Part shown: positions 18,061 to 28,351 of the stretch, piece after piece | Layout: each line of letters opens with the position of its first letter | Position numbering within the stretch: position 1 is the first letter of the stretch | Assembly (NCBI GenBank): GCA_024742415.1 | Contig: JANSYN010000006.1 | Span: 124,001 to 188,000, forward strand | Reading direction: 5' to 3' | Length of the DNA: 64,000 nucleotides | Source: Gammaproteobacteria bacterium | GTDB lineage: Bacteria > Pseudomonadota > Gammaproteobacteria > Pseudomonadales > Halieaceae | The notes under the pieces: model-generated | The model's database searches: none | The model's input: only the letters and a program-made list of their open reading frames with translations | Told to the model about the DNA's origin: nothing | Made by a program: the position numbers and the translations under genes

Positions 18061-19101
18061 ATGTACAAACTAGCGAGCATTGTGCTTCTTCTGGCGCTGT
18101 CTTTTCCCGCCGCCGCTGCTGACAAATTCAAAATCTGCTGGTCAATCTACGTAGGCTGGATGCCCTGGGCGCTGGCCGACAACTCAGGCATCGTGAAAAA
18201 ATGGGCTGACAAATACGACATCGAGATCGAAGTCGTACAGATCAACGACTATATCGAATCGATCAACCAGTACACCGCCGGCGCCTTCGATGCCTGCACC
18301 ATGACCAACATGGATGCGCTGACCATCCCCGCCGCGGGCGGCGTGGACAGCACGGCACTGATCATCGGCGACTTCTCCAACGGCAATGATGGCATCGTCC
18401 TCAAGGGCACCGACAACCTCAAGGACATCAAGGGCCAGAACGTCAACCTGGTGGAGTTGAGCGTGTCGCACTACCTGTTGGCGCGTGCGCTGGAGTCGGT
18501 AGACATGACCGAGGCGGATGTGAAAGTCGTCAATACGTCCGATGCCGACATGGTTGCGGTGTACGGTACCGATGACGTGACCTCTGTCGTTACGTGGAAC
18601 CCGCTGCTCAGCGAGATCACTGCCATGCCCAACAGCTACCAGGTGTTTGACTCTGCCGACATTCCCGGAGAAGTCATCGACATCTTGCTGATCAATACCG
18701 AAACACTGGCAGCCAACCCTGCACTGGGCAAGGCACTGGTAGGCGCCTGGTATGAAACGATGGCGCTGATGGAAGGCGATAGCCCCGAAGCCATTGCCGC
18801 GCGCACCTTCCTGGCTGAAGCCTCGGGCACAGATCTTGCCGGGTACGATGCGCAGCTGGACTCCACCGAGATGTTTTATACCCCGCAGCAGGCGCTGGAA
18901 TTAAACAATTCCAAGACACTGATGGAAACCATGGAAAGCGTTGCTGAATTCTCATTCAAGCATGGCCTGCTTGGCGACGGCGCTCCCGATGCCGGATTCA
19001 TCGGCATAGAAACCCCGACGGGTGTATTTGGCAGCCCGGACAACATCAAGCTGCGCTTTGACCCAACGTATATGCAGCACGCCGCAGACGGCAAGTTGTA
19101 A
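18061..19101 (+). CDS. ABC transporter substrate-binding protein (guanidine-associated, NitT/TauT type)
   Basis: This 346-residue periplasmic protein has a signal peptide (about residues 1-20, ending AAA) and the SsuA/TauA-like fold, with FKICWSIYVGWMPWALADNSG at the start of the mature part. It is the first gene after the guanidine-I riboswitch and is followed by permease and ATPase genes. In this operon type it is annotated as a urea or guanidine binding protein; guanidine is the more likely ligand here. Acidic residues are frequent, which would suit a cation ligand. Confidence 0.85.
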   Translation: MYKLASIVLLLALSFPAAAADKFKICWSIYVGWMPWALADNSGIVKKWADKYDIEIEVVQINDYIESINQYTAGAFDACTMTNMDALTIPAAGGVDSTALIIGDFSNGNDGIVLKGTDNLKDIKGQNVNLVELSVSHYLLARALESVDMTEADVKVVNTSDADMVAVYGTDDVTSVVTWNPLLSEITAMPNSYQVFDSADIPGEVIDILLINTETLAANPALGKALVGAWYETMALMEGDSPEAIAARTFLAEASGTDLAGYDAQLDSTEMFYTPQQALELNNSKTLMETMESVAEFSFKHGLLGDGAPDAGFIGIETPTGVFGSPDNIKLRFDPTYMQHAADGKL

Positions 19102-19131
19102 AACCCAGGCCCAGCCTACCCAGAGACCACC

Positions 19132-19938
19132 ATGAAAAGACTGATCAATGCGGCACCCTCACGGGTGTCCGCCATGGCCTTGGGCATCCTGCCATTTGTG
19201 CTGCTACTCATCATCTACTCGATGGGTTCCGATGCGCGGCTGGAGGTTAACCCCAACGACAAGCTGCTGCCGAGCTTTGCGCAAATGGGAGATGCCATCC
19301 AGCGCATGGCCTTCGAACCCAGCAAGCGCACCGGTGAGTACCTGTTCTGGCAGGACACTCTGAGCAGCCTCACACGGCTGGGCATGGGCATGCTGATCGC
19401 CGCCAGCCTCGGGCTGGTGATTGGACTGAGCACCGGCGCACTGCCATTGGCCAGGGCCGGTTTCTCGCCGCTGGTGACAGTTATCTCTCTGGTGCCGCCA
19501 CTGGCATTGTTGCCGATTCTGTTCATCGTGTTCGGCCTGGGTGAGGTCTCCAAGGTGGCATTGATTGCCATTGGCATAACGCCGGCCATTGCGCGCGAGA
19601 TACAGCGCCGCACGGAAGAAATTCCCAGTGAGCAGATCGTCAAGGCGCAGACACTGGGCGCTAACACCGCGCAGATCTTCAGCCGTGTTCTGCTGCCACA
19701 GTTGCTGCCGCGACTGATTGATTCGGTACGGCTTACCATGGGCTCAGGGTGGTTGTTCCTGATTTCTGCCGAGGCCATCGCCTCTACCGACGGGCTGGGC
19801 TATCGCATCTTCCTGGTGCGACGCTACATGTCGATGGATGTGATTCTTCCCTACGTTTTCTGGATCACGCTGCTGGCCTTCCTGCTGGACCTGTTACTGC
19901 GCCTTGCCAACAAGCGCCTGTTCCCTTGGTACCAGTGA
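19132..19938 (+). CDS. ABC transporter permease (guanidine-associated)
   Basis: This 268-residue inner-membrane protein has about six hydrophobic helices. Residues from about 165 carry the ATPase-coupling loop in EIPSEQIVKAQTLGANTAQIFSRVLLPQLLPRL, the EAA motif of NitT/TauT permeases. It forms the membrane channel of the importer with the adjacent binding protein (30-base gap) and ATPase (28-base gap). Confidence 0.87.
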   Translation: MKRLINAAPSRVSAMALGILPFVLLLIIYSMGSDARLEVNPNDKLLPSFAQMGDAIQRMAFEPSKRTGEYLFWQDTLSSLTRLGMGMLIAASLGLVIGLSTGALPLARAGFSPLVTVISLVPPLALLPILFIVFGLGEVSKVALIAIGITPAIAREIQRRTEEIPSEQIVKAQTLGANTAQIFSRVLLPQLLPRLIDSVRLTMGSGWLFLISAEAIASTDGLGYRIFLVRRYMSMDVILPYVFWITLLAFLLDLLLRLANKRLFPWYQ

Positions 19939-19966
19939 TGCGGCCAATCGCGGCGAGGACCGAACA

Positions 19967-20752
19967 ATGATTGCAATTGACAACGTCAACAAGACCTATG
20001 GCGACAATGTGGTGCTGGAGCGCGTATCGGCCAGCGTCCAGGAAGGCGAGTTTGTCACACTGGTGGGTGCATCCGGCTGCGGCAAAAGTACCTTCCTGAA
20101 AATGTTACTGGGCACGGAAGTGCCCAGCTCCGGCAGTCTGTTACTGGACGGCGAACCGATTCCCAACGAGCCCGATTCCAGTCGCGGCATCGTCTTTCAG
20201 CAGTACTCGGTATTTCCACACATGACGGTACTGGCCAATGTGCTGGCGGCGCGCGGCTTTTTGCAACCGGGTATCACCGGTCGCCTGTGGGGCAAGAAAC
20301 GCGCACAGGCCCTGGGCGATGCCAAGGCCTTGCTACTCGAGGTGGGCCTTGAGCATGCCCTGAACAAGTATCCGCATGAACTGTCCGGCGGTATGCGCCA
20401 GCGCCTAGCGATTGCCCAGGCACTGCTGGACCAGCCGCGTATTCTCTTACTGGACGAACCCTTCGGCGCCCTGGACCCGGGTATCCGCGCAGACATGCAC
20501 AAGCTGGTACTGCGCCTGTGGAAGCAACACAGGTTAACGGTCTTTATGGTCACGCACGATCTGCAGGAAGCGTTCCACCTGGGCACGCGGCTGTGGGTAT
20601 TCGACAAAATCAGGCACGACCCCGATGCGCCACAGGCCTGGGGCGCCACCATCACCTATGACCTGAGCGTGACGGAAGTTGGCGTGGATGAGTACCAGAA
20701 GATGCAGGAAGATCTCGGTCAGCCCATCCCGCCCTTCTCACTGGTTTCCTGA
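19967..20752 (+). CDS. ABC transporter ATP-binding protein (guanidine-associated)
   Basis: This 261-residue ATPase has Walker A GASGCGKST near residue 36, Q-loop VFQQYSVFPHMTV, signature LSGGMRQR, Walker B ILLLDEPFGALD and the switch histidine in VTHDLQ. It energises uptake by the neighbouring permease. The frame opens at 19904 inside the permease gene, but ATG 19967 gives the usual N-terminus. The C-terminal tail after residue 205 describes a typical short extension. Confidence 0.9.
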   Translation: MIAIDNVNKTYGDNVVLERVSASVQEGEFVTLVGASGCGKSTFLKMLLGTEVPSSGSLLLDGEPIPNEPDSSRGIVFQQYSVFPHMTVLANVLAARGFLQPGITGRLWGKKRAQALGDAKALLLEVGLEHALNKYPHELSGGMRQRLAIAQALLDQPRILLLDEPFGALDPGIRADMHKLVLRLWKQHRLTVFMVTHDLQEAFHLGTRLWVFDKIRHDPDAPQAWGATITYDLSVTEVGVDEYQKMQEDLGQPIPPFSLVS

Positions 20753-20767
20753 TATCCGGACAAGACG

Positions 20768-21541
20768 ATGAGTTCCTATATACAGACGCCACACTACACA
20801 ACCACGTTGCCGCCAAATAGCCACTGGTCCTTGCGCGCCAGGCGCGGCACGTACCTGCGAATCACAGATATCGCAGGCGATGGCAACCTCGGTATGTTGT
20901 TGTACAACCCGCAGTGCCTGCTGGAACGCTACAACGCACCCGACACCCTCAAATGCCAACACACCTTCAAACTGACAGCCGGACACTGCCTGTACTCCGA
21001 CATGGGGCGCATTTTTGCGTCCATCGTTGAAGACTCACTGGGCTGGCACGAAACCGTTTGCGGTAACCTGCGTGCCGAGCAGGTTGCCCAGCGCTGGGGG
21101 GCGCGCAACTACCAGCGGGATCGCAATCAATGGCAGCAAAACGGTCACGATGCCTTTCTTGTCGAACTGGCCAAGTACGGGCTGACCGAGCGCGACATGG
21201 CGGCAAACATCAACTGGTTCAGCAAAGTCTGCGCCAGCGGGGAGGACGGCAGTATCGCGCGCGCCAGTGGACACAGCCAACCCGGCGACTCTGTGCTGCT
21301 GCGCTTTGACATGGACACGCTCGTCATCATGCACAGCTGTCCGCACCCGCACGACCACTGTGCAGAGTATCCGCTGCATGAGTTCAGTATCGAAATGGGT
21401 ACGGCACTTCCCGTGGCGGAAGACGACCCGTGTAAAAACCATTGCCAGGAAAACCAGCGTGGCTTTGCCAACAACGCCCTGTACAACCTTGGCCATGAAA
21501 CCACAGCCTTGGCAGGCGATGACAACAGGAGCGCGGGATGA
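20768..21541 (+). CDS. DUF1989 protein, carboxyguanidine deiminase subunit (urea carboxylase-associated)
   Basis: This 257-residue protein belongs to the DUF1989 family: [19 protein letters not shown], the [11 protein letters not shown] segment, and a Cys/His set in [10 protein letters not shown] near residues 185-195. Members in this operon, formerly urea carboxylase-associated proteins, form a two-subunit carboxyguanidine deiminase (CgdAB) that turns carboxyguanidine into allophanate and ammonia. Its stop overlaps the start of the second DUF1989 gene (ATGA), which fits a 1:1 complex. Which of the two is CgdA I leave open. Confidence 0.85.
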   Translation: MSSYIQTPHYTTTLPPNSHWSLRARRGTYLRITDIAGDGNLGMLLYNPQCLLERYNAPDTLKCQHTFKLTAGHCLYSDMGRIFASIVEDSLGWHETVCGNLRAEQVAQRWGARNYQRDRNQWQQNGHDAFLVELAKYGLTERDMAANINWFSKVCASGEDGSIARASGHSQPGDSVLLRFDMDTLVIMHSCPHPHDHCAEYPLHEFSIEMGTALPVAEDDPCKNHCQENQRGFANNALYNLGHETTALAGDDNRSAG

Positions 21542-22179
21542 TTACCGACAGTCCACGCGACATCCTCCAGGCAACGCACCGCTGCACAGTCGATGCAGGG
21601 GACTACTACCTGGGCCATCTTGAACAGGGGCAGGTCATGCGCATTATTGACCTTGAAGGCAACCAGGCCGCTGACACGCTGTTCTACAGCGCCAGGGATA
21701 CCGCCGAGCGCTACAGCGCTTGCGACACCATCAGTCAGCAAGGCAAGGTCTACCTGGGCAGCGGGTCGGTGCTGCAATCGAATCGCAACAACGCCATGCT
21801 GCGCATAGTGGCCGATACCTGCGGGCGTCACGACACGCTTGGCGGCGCCTGTGCTACCGAGAGCAACACAGTGCGTTACGACCTGGAGAAGCGCTGCATG
21901 CACGCCTGCCGCGACAGCTGGATGCTCGCCATCAACGAACATCCCGAGTTCAACCTGTCCAAGCGCGACATCACGCACAACATCAATTTTTTTATGAATG
22001 TTCCGGTTACCCAGGAGGGTGGGCTCACCTTCGAGGACGGCATATCGGCACCGGGAAAATACGTTGAGCTGCAGGCACTCATGGACGTTGTGGTGTTGAT
22101 CTCCAACTGTCCGCAGCTCAACAACCCTTGCAACGGCTACAACCCGACACCCATAGAACTTGTCATATGGAATAAATGA
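21538..22179 (+). CDS. DUF1989 protein, second carboxyguanidine deiminase subunit
   Basis: This 213-residue paralogue of the preceding protein has the fuller DUF1989 pattern: [46 protein letters not shown] with candidate metal-binding Cys and His, and [19 protein letters not shown] at the end. It is expected to pair with its neighbour and act between the carboxylase and allophanate hydrolase. It starts in a 4-base overlap with the upstream gene. Confidence 0.85.
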   Translation: MITDSPRDILQATHRCTVDAGDYYLGHLEQGQVMRIIDLEGNQAADTLFYSARDTAERYSACDTISQQGKVYLGSGSVLQSNRNNAMLRIVADTCGRHDTLGGACATESNTVRYDLEKRCMHACRDSWMLAINEHPEFNLSKRDITHNINFFMNVPVTQEGGLTFEDGISAPGKYVELQALMDVVVLISNCPQLNNPCNGYNPTPIELVIWNK

Positions 22180-22245
22180 ACACACACACTTCAGCGGACG
22201 GCCGCTGTCGTAATGAGTACGGGACGACCCGTTAACGACGATTCA

Positions 22246-25200
22246 ATGTTCGAAAAGATTTTGATCGCCAACAGAGGTGCCATCGCCGTGCGCATGGCAC
22301 GTACGCTCAGGAAGATGGGCATCGCCTGCGTTGCCGTGTACGCCGACAGTGACGCCGAGAGCCTGCACCTGCGCTGTGCGGACGAGGCCATTTGCCTCGG
22401 TGAGGGCGGCGCCACTGACACGTACCTGAACCAGGAAAAAATTCTTGAGATTGCGCGCGCCACCGGTGCGCAGGCCATACTGCCAGGCTATGGCTTCCTC
22501 AGTGAAAACGCCGACTTTGCGCGACGCTGTGAAGCTAGCGGCCTGGCGTTCATTGGGCCTACCGCCGAGCAGATAGACGCCTTCGGCCTGAAACACACCG
22601 CGCGCGAGATCGCCCAGAGTGCGAACGTACCCCTGCTGACCGGCTCGGGCTTGCTGGCGAGCGTGGAAGAGGCGCGCCACAAGGCGCGGGACGTAGGCTA
22701 CCCGGTCATGCTCAAGAGCACCGCCGGCGGTGGTGGCATTGGTATGCAACTGTGTCATGACGAAGCCGAGCTCAGTGACGCCTTCGAATCAGTGAAACGG
22801 CTGGGATCGAATAACTTCTCGAACGACGGCATCTTCCTTGAGAAGTTCATTGCACGGGCACGTCACATCGAAGTGCAGGTCTTTGGCAATGGCGCCGGTG
22901 AGGTTGTTGCGATTGGCGAGCGTGACTGCTCGGCGCAACGGCGCAACCAGAAGGTCATTGAAGAATGTCCTGCGCCGCACCTTGGCGATGCCCTGCGCCA
23001 GCAACTCTTTAGCACTGCCGAGTCACTGTGCGCAAAAATAGACTATCGCAGCGTGGGCACCGTGGAATACATCGTGGACGCCGACACGCAGGAATTTTAC
23101 TTCCTGGAAGTCAACACGCGCCTGCAGGTTGAGCACGGCGTGACGGAAGAGGTGTACGGCCTCGACCTGGTGGAATGGATGATCAGGCTGGCTGCCGGTG
23201 ATGAGTCGCTGTGCAGCCCCGCAGGGCTGCGCGAGGCACGCCGCAGGCTGACACCCAACGGTCATGCCATTCAGGTTCGGCTGTATGCGGAAGACCCTTA
23301 CCTGAACTTCCAGCCCAGTTCAGACTTACTCAGCCAGGTTCAGTTTGCGCAACTGGAAGACTGTCGTATTGATCACTGGATCGAGTCCGGATTAACCATA
23401 TCGCCGTTCTTTGACCCCATGCTGGCAAAAATCATTGCCCACGCCGACAGTCGTGCGGCCGCACTGGCGCGTTTACGCCAGGCGCTGCAGTCAACGCGCC
23501 TTTATGGCTGCGCCACCAACCTGGATTACCTACTGACATTGAGTCGTGACCCTGCCGTGGTGCAGGGCAAAGTCACCACCCGCTACCTGAATGACGTTGC
23601 GTTTCAACCTTGCCGCATCGACGTCATGAGCGCGGGCATGCTGACGACGATTCAGGATCTACCCGGACGGGCGGGATACTGGCACGTTGGTGTCCCGCCC
23701 TCCGGCCCCTTTGATCGCTACTCGTTCGCCCTGGGTAACGCCTTACTGGACAACGCGCCTGACGCGGCAGGCCTGGAGATCACACTGCAGGGTCCCACGC
23801 TGACGTTCAGCAGCCACAGCCAGATTGTCATCACCGGTGCCGCGATTGAAGCAGACCTGGACGGCAACGCCATACCGGGCTGGGCGGTCGTGGATGTGCG
23901 CGCCGGACAAACACTGCGCATAGGCGGCGTTGCCGAACAAGGTGCCCGCAGCTATCTGCTGCTACGCGGTGGTATTCAGTGCCCGAGCTATCTTGAGTCA
24001 CGCAGCACGTTCACACTGGGACAGTTTGGTGGGCACAATGGCCGCGCCCTGCGCGCTGGTGATGTGCTCGACCTTGACGCCAGCGTGCAGCCATGCCCGC
24101 CGGCATCGGCCATACCCGAAGCGCTGCGCCCGACTATCGACAACCTTTGGCAACTGCGCGTTATCTATGGGCCACACGGCGCACCTGACTTTTTCACCCA
24201 TGAAGACATCGCGCAGTTCTTCGACAGCCAATGGGAAGTGCATTACAACTCAAGCCGCACCGGTATTCGCCTGATCGGTCCAAAACCCGAATGGGCACGC
24301 GTTGATGGCGGCGAGGCCGGTTTGCATCCCTCCAACATTCACGACAACGCCTATGCCTTCGGTACGGTGGACTTCACCGGTGACATGCCTGTTATCCTCG
24401 GGCCAGACGGCCCCTCCCTCGGCGGCTTCGTTTGCCCTGCCACCGTAATACAGGCAGACCTGTGGAAGCTGGGCCAGCTGCGCGCCGGCGACAAGATCGA
24501 GTTTGTACCTGTTGACCACAACACCGCCGTAAAACTGTACGCCGGCCAAAAAGCCCAGATCGAATCGCTGCAGCTACAGCCTGTGCACTGGCAACCCCGC
24601 GACATCACATCGCCGGTACTGGCCCGGCTCAATGCCAGTGACGTGGGTGACGACGTGGTCTACCGCTGCGCCGGCGACCAGTTTCTCCTGGTTGAATACG
24701 GTGAGCAGGTACTGGATATTGCCTTGCGCTTTCGCGTGCATGCGCTGATGCAGTATCTGCACAACAGAAAGTTTGCGGGCGTGCTGGAACTGACGCCGGG
24801 TATTCGGTCACTGCAGGTGCACTATGACCCGCACCAGCTGCCGCTGCAGCAGCTTCTGGACCACCTGATCGATGCCGAGCACGCACTGCATGCGCAGCTC
24901 GATGAACTGGCGGTGCCCTCACGTATTGTGCACATTCCCCTGTCCTGGGACGACGACGCGTGCAAGGAAGCCATCGTCAAGTACGACCAGTCCGTACGGG
25001 CCAACGCGCCCTGGGCACCGAGCAACCTCGAGTTTATTCGGCGCATCAATGGCATAGCAAGCATCGATGCCGTCAAGTCCATTGTTTTCAACGCCTCCTA
25101 CCTGGTGATGGGACTGGGTGATGTGTACCTGGGCGCACCCGTGGCAACGCCGATGGATCCAAGGCATCGCCTGGTGACCACCAAGTACAATCCCGCACGC

Positions 25201-25863
25201 ACCTGGACGGCAGAAAATTCCGTTGGCATCGGTGGCGCCTATCTGTGCGTGTACGGCATGGAGGGCCCTGGAGGCTACCAGTTCATCGGCAGAACCTTGC
25301 AGATGTGGAATCGTTATCGCACTACGCCTGAATTCTCACAACCCTGGCTACTACGCTTCTTTGACCAGATACGTTTTTACGAAGTCAGCCAGGAAGAATT
25401 GCTCACCATACGGCGGCAGTTCCCCCTGGGGCAGTACCCACTCAAGATCGAACAGACGACGTTCTCGCTGACCGATTACGAGGAACATCTGGCGCGCAAT
25501 CACAGCAGTATCGAAGCCTTTACCCGGCAGCGTCAGCTGGCGTTTCAGGAGGAACTGGCACGCTGGCATGCGGATGGCCAGTTCAATTTTGCAACCAGCA
25601 AAGAAGACGAGACGCAGCAGGCCATCACTTTGCTTGCCTGCGAGCACGCCGTAGAGAGCACGGTGTCAGGCAGTGTGTGGCAACTGCTGGTAGAGGCGGG
25701 CGAACAGGTGACACAGGGCCAAACCCTGCTGGTCATGGAGTCAATGAAAATGGAGATTGCGATCACTGCAAACCACGCCGGCACCGTCAGTAAACTGCTG
25801 GTGAACCAGGGCAGCCAGGTTCGGGCCGGACAAACGCTGGCGCTGATCACCGATACGTCCTGA
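22246..25863 (+). CDS. Biotin-dependent urea/guanidine carboxylase
   Basis: This 1205-residue protein has the full urea-carboxylase order. Biotin carboxylase comes first (LIANRGAIAVR at the start, ATP loop STAGGGGIGMQL, ERDCSAQRRNQK, EVNTRLQVEHGVTEE). The AHS2/KipA-like half of the carboxyltransferase follows from about residue 460 (SAGMLTTIQDLPGRAGYWHVG), then the AHS1/KipI-like half (from about 800). The C-terminal biotinyl domain has Lys1168 in VMESMKMEI. Enzymes in riboswitch-controlled operons with DUF1989 proteins carboxylate guanidine in preference to urea. ATG 22246 matches the family N-terminus; an in-frame ATG at 22213 is an alternative, and neither has a strong ribosome site. Confidence 0.92.
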   Translation: MFEKILIANRGAIAVRMARTLRKMGIACVAVYADSDAESLHLRCADEAICLGEGGATDTYLNQEKILEIARATGAQAILPGYGFLSENADFARRCEASGLAFIGPTAEQIDAFGLKHTAREIAQSANVPLLTGSGLLASVEEARHKARDVGYPVMLKSTAGGGGIGMQLCHDEAELSDAFESVKRLGSNNFSNDGIFLEKFIARARHIEVQVFGNGAGEVVAIGERDCSAQRRNQKVIEECPAPHLGDALRQQLFSTAESLCAKIDYRSVGTVEYIVDADTQEFYFLEVNTRLQVEHGVTEEVYGLDLVEWMIRLAAGDESLCSPAGLREARRRLTPNGHAIQVRLYAEDPYLNFQPSSDLLSQVQFAQLEDCRIDHWIESGLTISPFFDPMLAKIIAHADSRAAALARLRQALQSTRLYGCATNLDYLLTLSRDPAVVQGKVTTRYLNDVAFQPCRIDVMSAGMLTTIQDLPGRAGYWHVGVPPSGPFDRYSFALGNALLDNAPDAAGLEITLQGPTLTFSSHSQIVITGAAIEADLDGNAIPGWAVVDVRAGQTLRIGGVAEQGARSYLLLRGGIQCPSYLESRSTFTLGQFGGHNGRALRAGDVLDLDASVQPCPPASAIPEALRPTIDNLWQLRVIYGPHGAPDFFTHEDIAQFFDSQWEVHYNSSRTGIRLIGPKPEWARVDGGEAGLHPSNIHDNAYAFGTVDFTGDMPVILGPDGPSLGGFVCPATVIQADLWKLGQLRAGDKIEFVPVDHNTAVKLYAGQKAQIESLQLQPVHWQPRDITSPVLARLNASDVGDDVVYRCAGDQFLLVEYGEQVLDIALRFRVHALMQYLHNRKFAGVLELTPGIRSLQVHYDPHQLPLQQLLDHLIDAEHALHAQLDELAVPSRIVHIPLSWDDDACKEAIVKYDQSVRANAPWAPSNLEFIRRINGIASIDAVKSIVFNASYLVMGLGDVYLGAPVATPMDPRHRLVTTKYNPARTWTAENSVGIGGAYLCVYGMEGPGGYQFIGRTLQMWNRYRTTPEFSQPWLLRFFDQIRFYEVSQEELLTIRRQFPLGQYPLKIEQTTFSLTDYEEHLARNHSSIEAFTRQRQLAFQEELARWHADGQFNFATSKEDETQQAITLLACEHAVESTVSGSVWQLLVEAGEQVTQGQTLLVMESMKMEIAITANHAGTVSKLLVNQGSQVRAGQTLALITDTS

Positions 25864-26032
25864 GAAAATCGCCTTATGTGGGGGACGCGTTGTGCAAGCG
25901 CTGGCCCGAGCAGATCGGACGTGAAGGACGCGAGCGACGCTGGAACAGCAACGCAGCAAAAGCAGTGCACAGCCAACGCAAAAACAACACAAAGACCCTG
26001 CAAAGACAGGCGAGAGAAACAAGACCAGGGTC

Positions 26033-27949
26033 ATGACGTCAATCATCAACCATTTTTCAACCAACACAACGAACACTGATACCGACATGAACACAAGCGT
26101 GCACACCCACGGGGTTACCGACCAAAAAACCGATATGAACATCGCCATGAATAGAGACATGAGCATTAGCGGGCTGCACAAGGCCTACCGCGAAGGCAGC
26201 ATCACACCAGCACAGGTGCTGGCAGCCATTCGCCGACAGGCCGCTGCCTGCGAGCAGCACAATATCTGGATTTACCTGTTGTCTGAATCCGAGCAGGCTG
26301 CATACCTGGCAGGGCTCGAGGCTCTTTCACCTGACACCGCGCCCTTGTGGGGCATACCCTTTGCCATCAAGGACAATATCCACCTGGCCGGCATACCGAC
26401 CACGGCCGGCTGCGAGGCGTTTACGCAATGCCCTGACGAACATGCCAGGGTTGTGGCGCGGCTAATCGAAGCCGGTGCAATTCCAGTAGGCAAAACCAAT
26501 CTTGACCAGTTTGCGACGGGACTCAACGGCACGCGCTCTCCCTATGGCGCCTGCAAAAACAGCTTTAACCCGGAATACATCAGTGGTGGATCCAGCTCCG
26601 GATCTGCGGTGGCCGTTGCCCTGGGGCTGGCGAGCTTCAGCCTGGGCACTGATACGGCGGGCTCCGGTCGTGTACCAGCGGGTCTGAATAATCTGGTTGG
26701 CACCAAACCCACTCTGGGGTTGTTGTCGTCTACCGGATTGATTCCTGCCTGTCGCAGCCTGGATACCATCAGCATTTTTACCTACAACGCCGACGATGCG
26801 AACCGTGTGCTGGGCGTCGCTGAAGGTTTTGATGCAGACGATGCCTACAGCCGTGCCAACACCTTTGACAACAGTGCGCGTCACTACGGCGCCGCAGAGT
26901 CTCGATTGACCCTGGCCGTGATCGCTGAAGAGCAGCTGGCATTTTTTGGTGACCAGGCATACCAGCGCGCCTACGAAAGCACACTCACAACGCTACATCA
27001 CGCGGGTTTCACACTACGCGAAATCGATTACGCACCGTTTCTGGAAGCCGCGCGATTGCTCTATGAGGGGCCCTGGGTCAGCGAGCGTTACCTCTCGGCC
27101 CTGCCTCTGGTGAAAGACCATCCGGACGCTATTTTTCCTGTCGTGCGCGGCATCATCGAGCAGGGAGCAACGCCCACAGCGACGGCGTTGTTCGAGGCGC
27201 AATACGCATTGAAAAGCCTGCATCGACAATGCAGGCAATTGCTTGAAGATTGCGATGCCCTGCTCACTCCCACCGCCGGCCGCCACTACACCATCGAAGA
27301 AATGCTGGATAACCCCGTTGAGTACAATTCCGCCCTGGGCTACTACACCAACTTCATGAACCTGCTGGATTTTGCCGCAGTGTCGGTACCGACCCAGATC
27401 ACCGGGCCGGGCCTGCCCTTTGGCGTGACGCTGGTGGGTGAGCATTTTACTGATCGCAAGTTGTTGTCTATTGCCAATCGTATGCAGCAGATATTTCCGC
27501 TGCCCATGGGCGCGACCGGACGACAGCAGCCGTGCCTGTCGCGCGACGGCGTGCAGTTCAGCGACCGTATCGAGGTGGTCGTTTGCGGTGCGCATCTGAA
27601 GAGCCAGCCCCTGAACTGGCAGCTCACCGAACGTGGTGCAGAGTTTGTCAGTCGCACAACGACCGCACCGGCCTACCGCTTCTACGCTCTGGCAGACGGC
27701 AAACGGCCAGGCCTTGTGCGCGACGAAGCCAGGGGGACGGCAGTTAGCGTGGAGGTCTGGTCCATGCCCCGTAAAAACTTCGGCAGCTTTGTCGCAGGCA
27801 TTCCTGCTCCGCTGGGTATCGGCAAGGTTGAACTGGCCGATGGACGCTGGATATGCGGGTTTATCTGCGAGCAGTACGCCATCGAGCATGCCACCGACAT
27901 CACGCAACTGGGAGACTGGCGCGCCTGGTTGAAGCAGTCCGACGCCTGA
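26033..27949 (+). CDS. atzF: Allophanate hydrolase
   Basis: This protein of up to 638 residues has an amidase-signature domain, with catalytic Lys in FAIKDN and the Ser-rich motif GGSSSGSAVAVALGLASFSLGTDTAGSGR. The small C-terminal domain of AtzF-type enzymes (VVVCGAHLKSQPLN onward) follows. It hydrolyses allophanate to ammonia and CO2, the last step of guanidine or urea use by this route. The start is uncertain: the first 40 residues are low-complexity with several ATG codons, and ATG 26159 (MSISGLHKAYREG) would give a normal length. A 169-base gap separates it from the carboxylase. Confidence 0.9.
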   Translation: MTSIINHFSTNTTNTDTDMNTSVHTHGVTDQKTDMNIAMNRDMSISGLHKAYREGSITPAQVLAAIRRQAAACEQHNIWIYLLSESEQAAYLAGLEALSPDTAPLWGIPFAIKDNIHLAGIPTTAGCEAFTQCPDEHARVVARLIEAGAIPVGKTNLDQFATGLNGTRSPYGACKNSFNPEYISGGSSSGSAVAVALGLASFSLGTDTAGSGRVPAGLNNLVGTKPTLGLLSSTGLIPACRSLDTISIFTYNADDANRVLGVAEGFDADDAYSRANTFDNSARHYGAAESRLTLAVIAEEQLAFFGDQAYQRAYESTLTTLHHAGFTLREIDYAPFLEAARLLYEGPWVSERYLSALPLVKDHPDAIFPVVRGIIEQGATPTATALFEAQYALKSLHRQCRQLLEDCDALLTPTAGRHYTIEEMLDNPVEYNSALGYYTNFMNLLDFAAVSVPTQITGPGLPFGVTLVGEHFTDRKLLSIANRMQQIFPLPMGATGRQQPCLSRDGVQFSDRIEVVVCGAHLKSQPLNWQLTERGAEFVSRTTTAPAYRFYALADGKRPGLVRDEARGTAVSVEVWSMPRKNFGSFVAGIPAPLGIGKVELADGRWICGFICEQYAIEHATDITQLGDWRAWLKQSDA

Positions 27950-27970
27950 GCCACCGCAGGCGCGTGGCAA
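27950..27970. repeat. Palindromic repeat, copy 1
   Basis: GCCACCGCAGGCGCGTGGCAA starts at the allophanate hydrolase stop region. It can form a GCCAC/GTGGC hairpin. A nearly identical sequence (two bases shorter in the loop) lies at 28354-28372, so the two copies flank the small membrane-protein gene. Confidence 0.6.
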
Positions 27971-27980
27971 TGCCAAGCGC

Positions 27981-28271
27981 TTAATGGTGTACTGACTTTG
28001 AAAACGCCAGATACGCCAGCGGACCTATGGACCCCAGAAATAGTGTTGCCCCAACCCAGGGCCAGGGATTACGACCATTGGCCCTGGCATCCGGTATCAA
28101 CCAACTCAGCACCAAAACAAGTGCCACTACGAGATCCAGTAACACCTGCCACCCTCCGGCATTCTGCATTTGATAGGTAAAAAGCCCCACATAGCCCACC
28201 TGCGTTAGTGCGTACACTGTGAAGGCCACAAAGGGCACCAGCAGCGTGATGGCGAGTGATTTTCTGTTCAT
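27981..28271 (-). CDS. Small membrane protein
   Basis: This 96-residue protein has about three hydrophobic helices: LAITLLVPFVAFTVYAL, then VLLDLVVALVLVLSWLI, then the tail LFLGSIGPLAYLAF. It resembles small DUF2834-type membrane proteins in size and topology, but I cannot assign it. ATG 28271 has GGGAG at 9-base spacing; the longer frame from 28331 has none. It diverges from the XRE regulator across a palindrome-bearing spacer, so it may be that regulator's target. Confidence 0.7.
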   Translation of the reverse strand: MNRKSLAITLLVPFVAFTVYALTQVGYVGLFTYQMQNAGGWQVLLDLVVALVLVLSWLIPDARANGRNPWPWVGATLFLGSIGPLAYLAFSKSVHH

Positions 28272-28328
28272 GTTAGTATTCTCCCTGTTTGAGCCAGGTG
28301 CCATCATTGCCGCTGCACTGCGCAGTGA

Positions 28329-28349
28329 CAATAACGTCAGATGTTATTG
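28329..28349. promoter_or_regulatory. Inverted repeat, candidate operator 1
   Basis: CAATAAC (28329-28335) and GTTATTG (28343-28349) form perfect 7-bp arms around a 7-base spacer, in the divergent gap between the small membrane protein and the XRE regulator. Confidence 0.5.
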
Positions 28350-28351
28350 AA

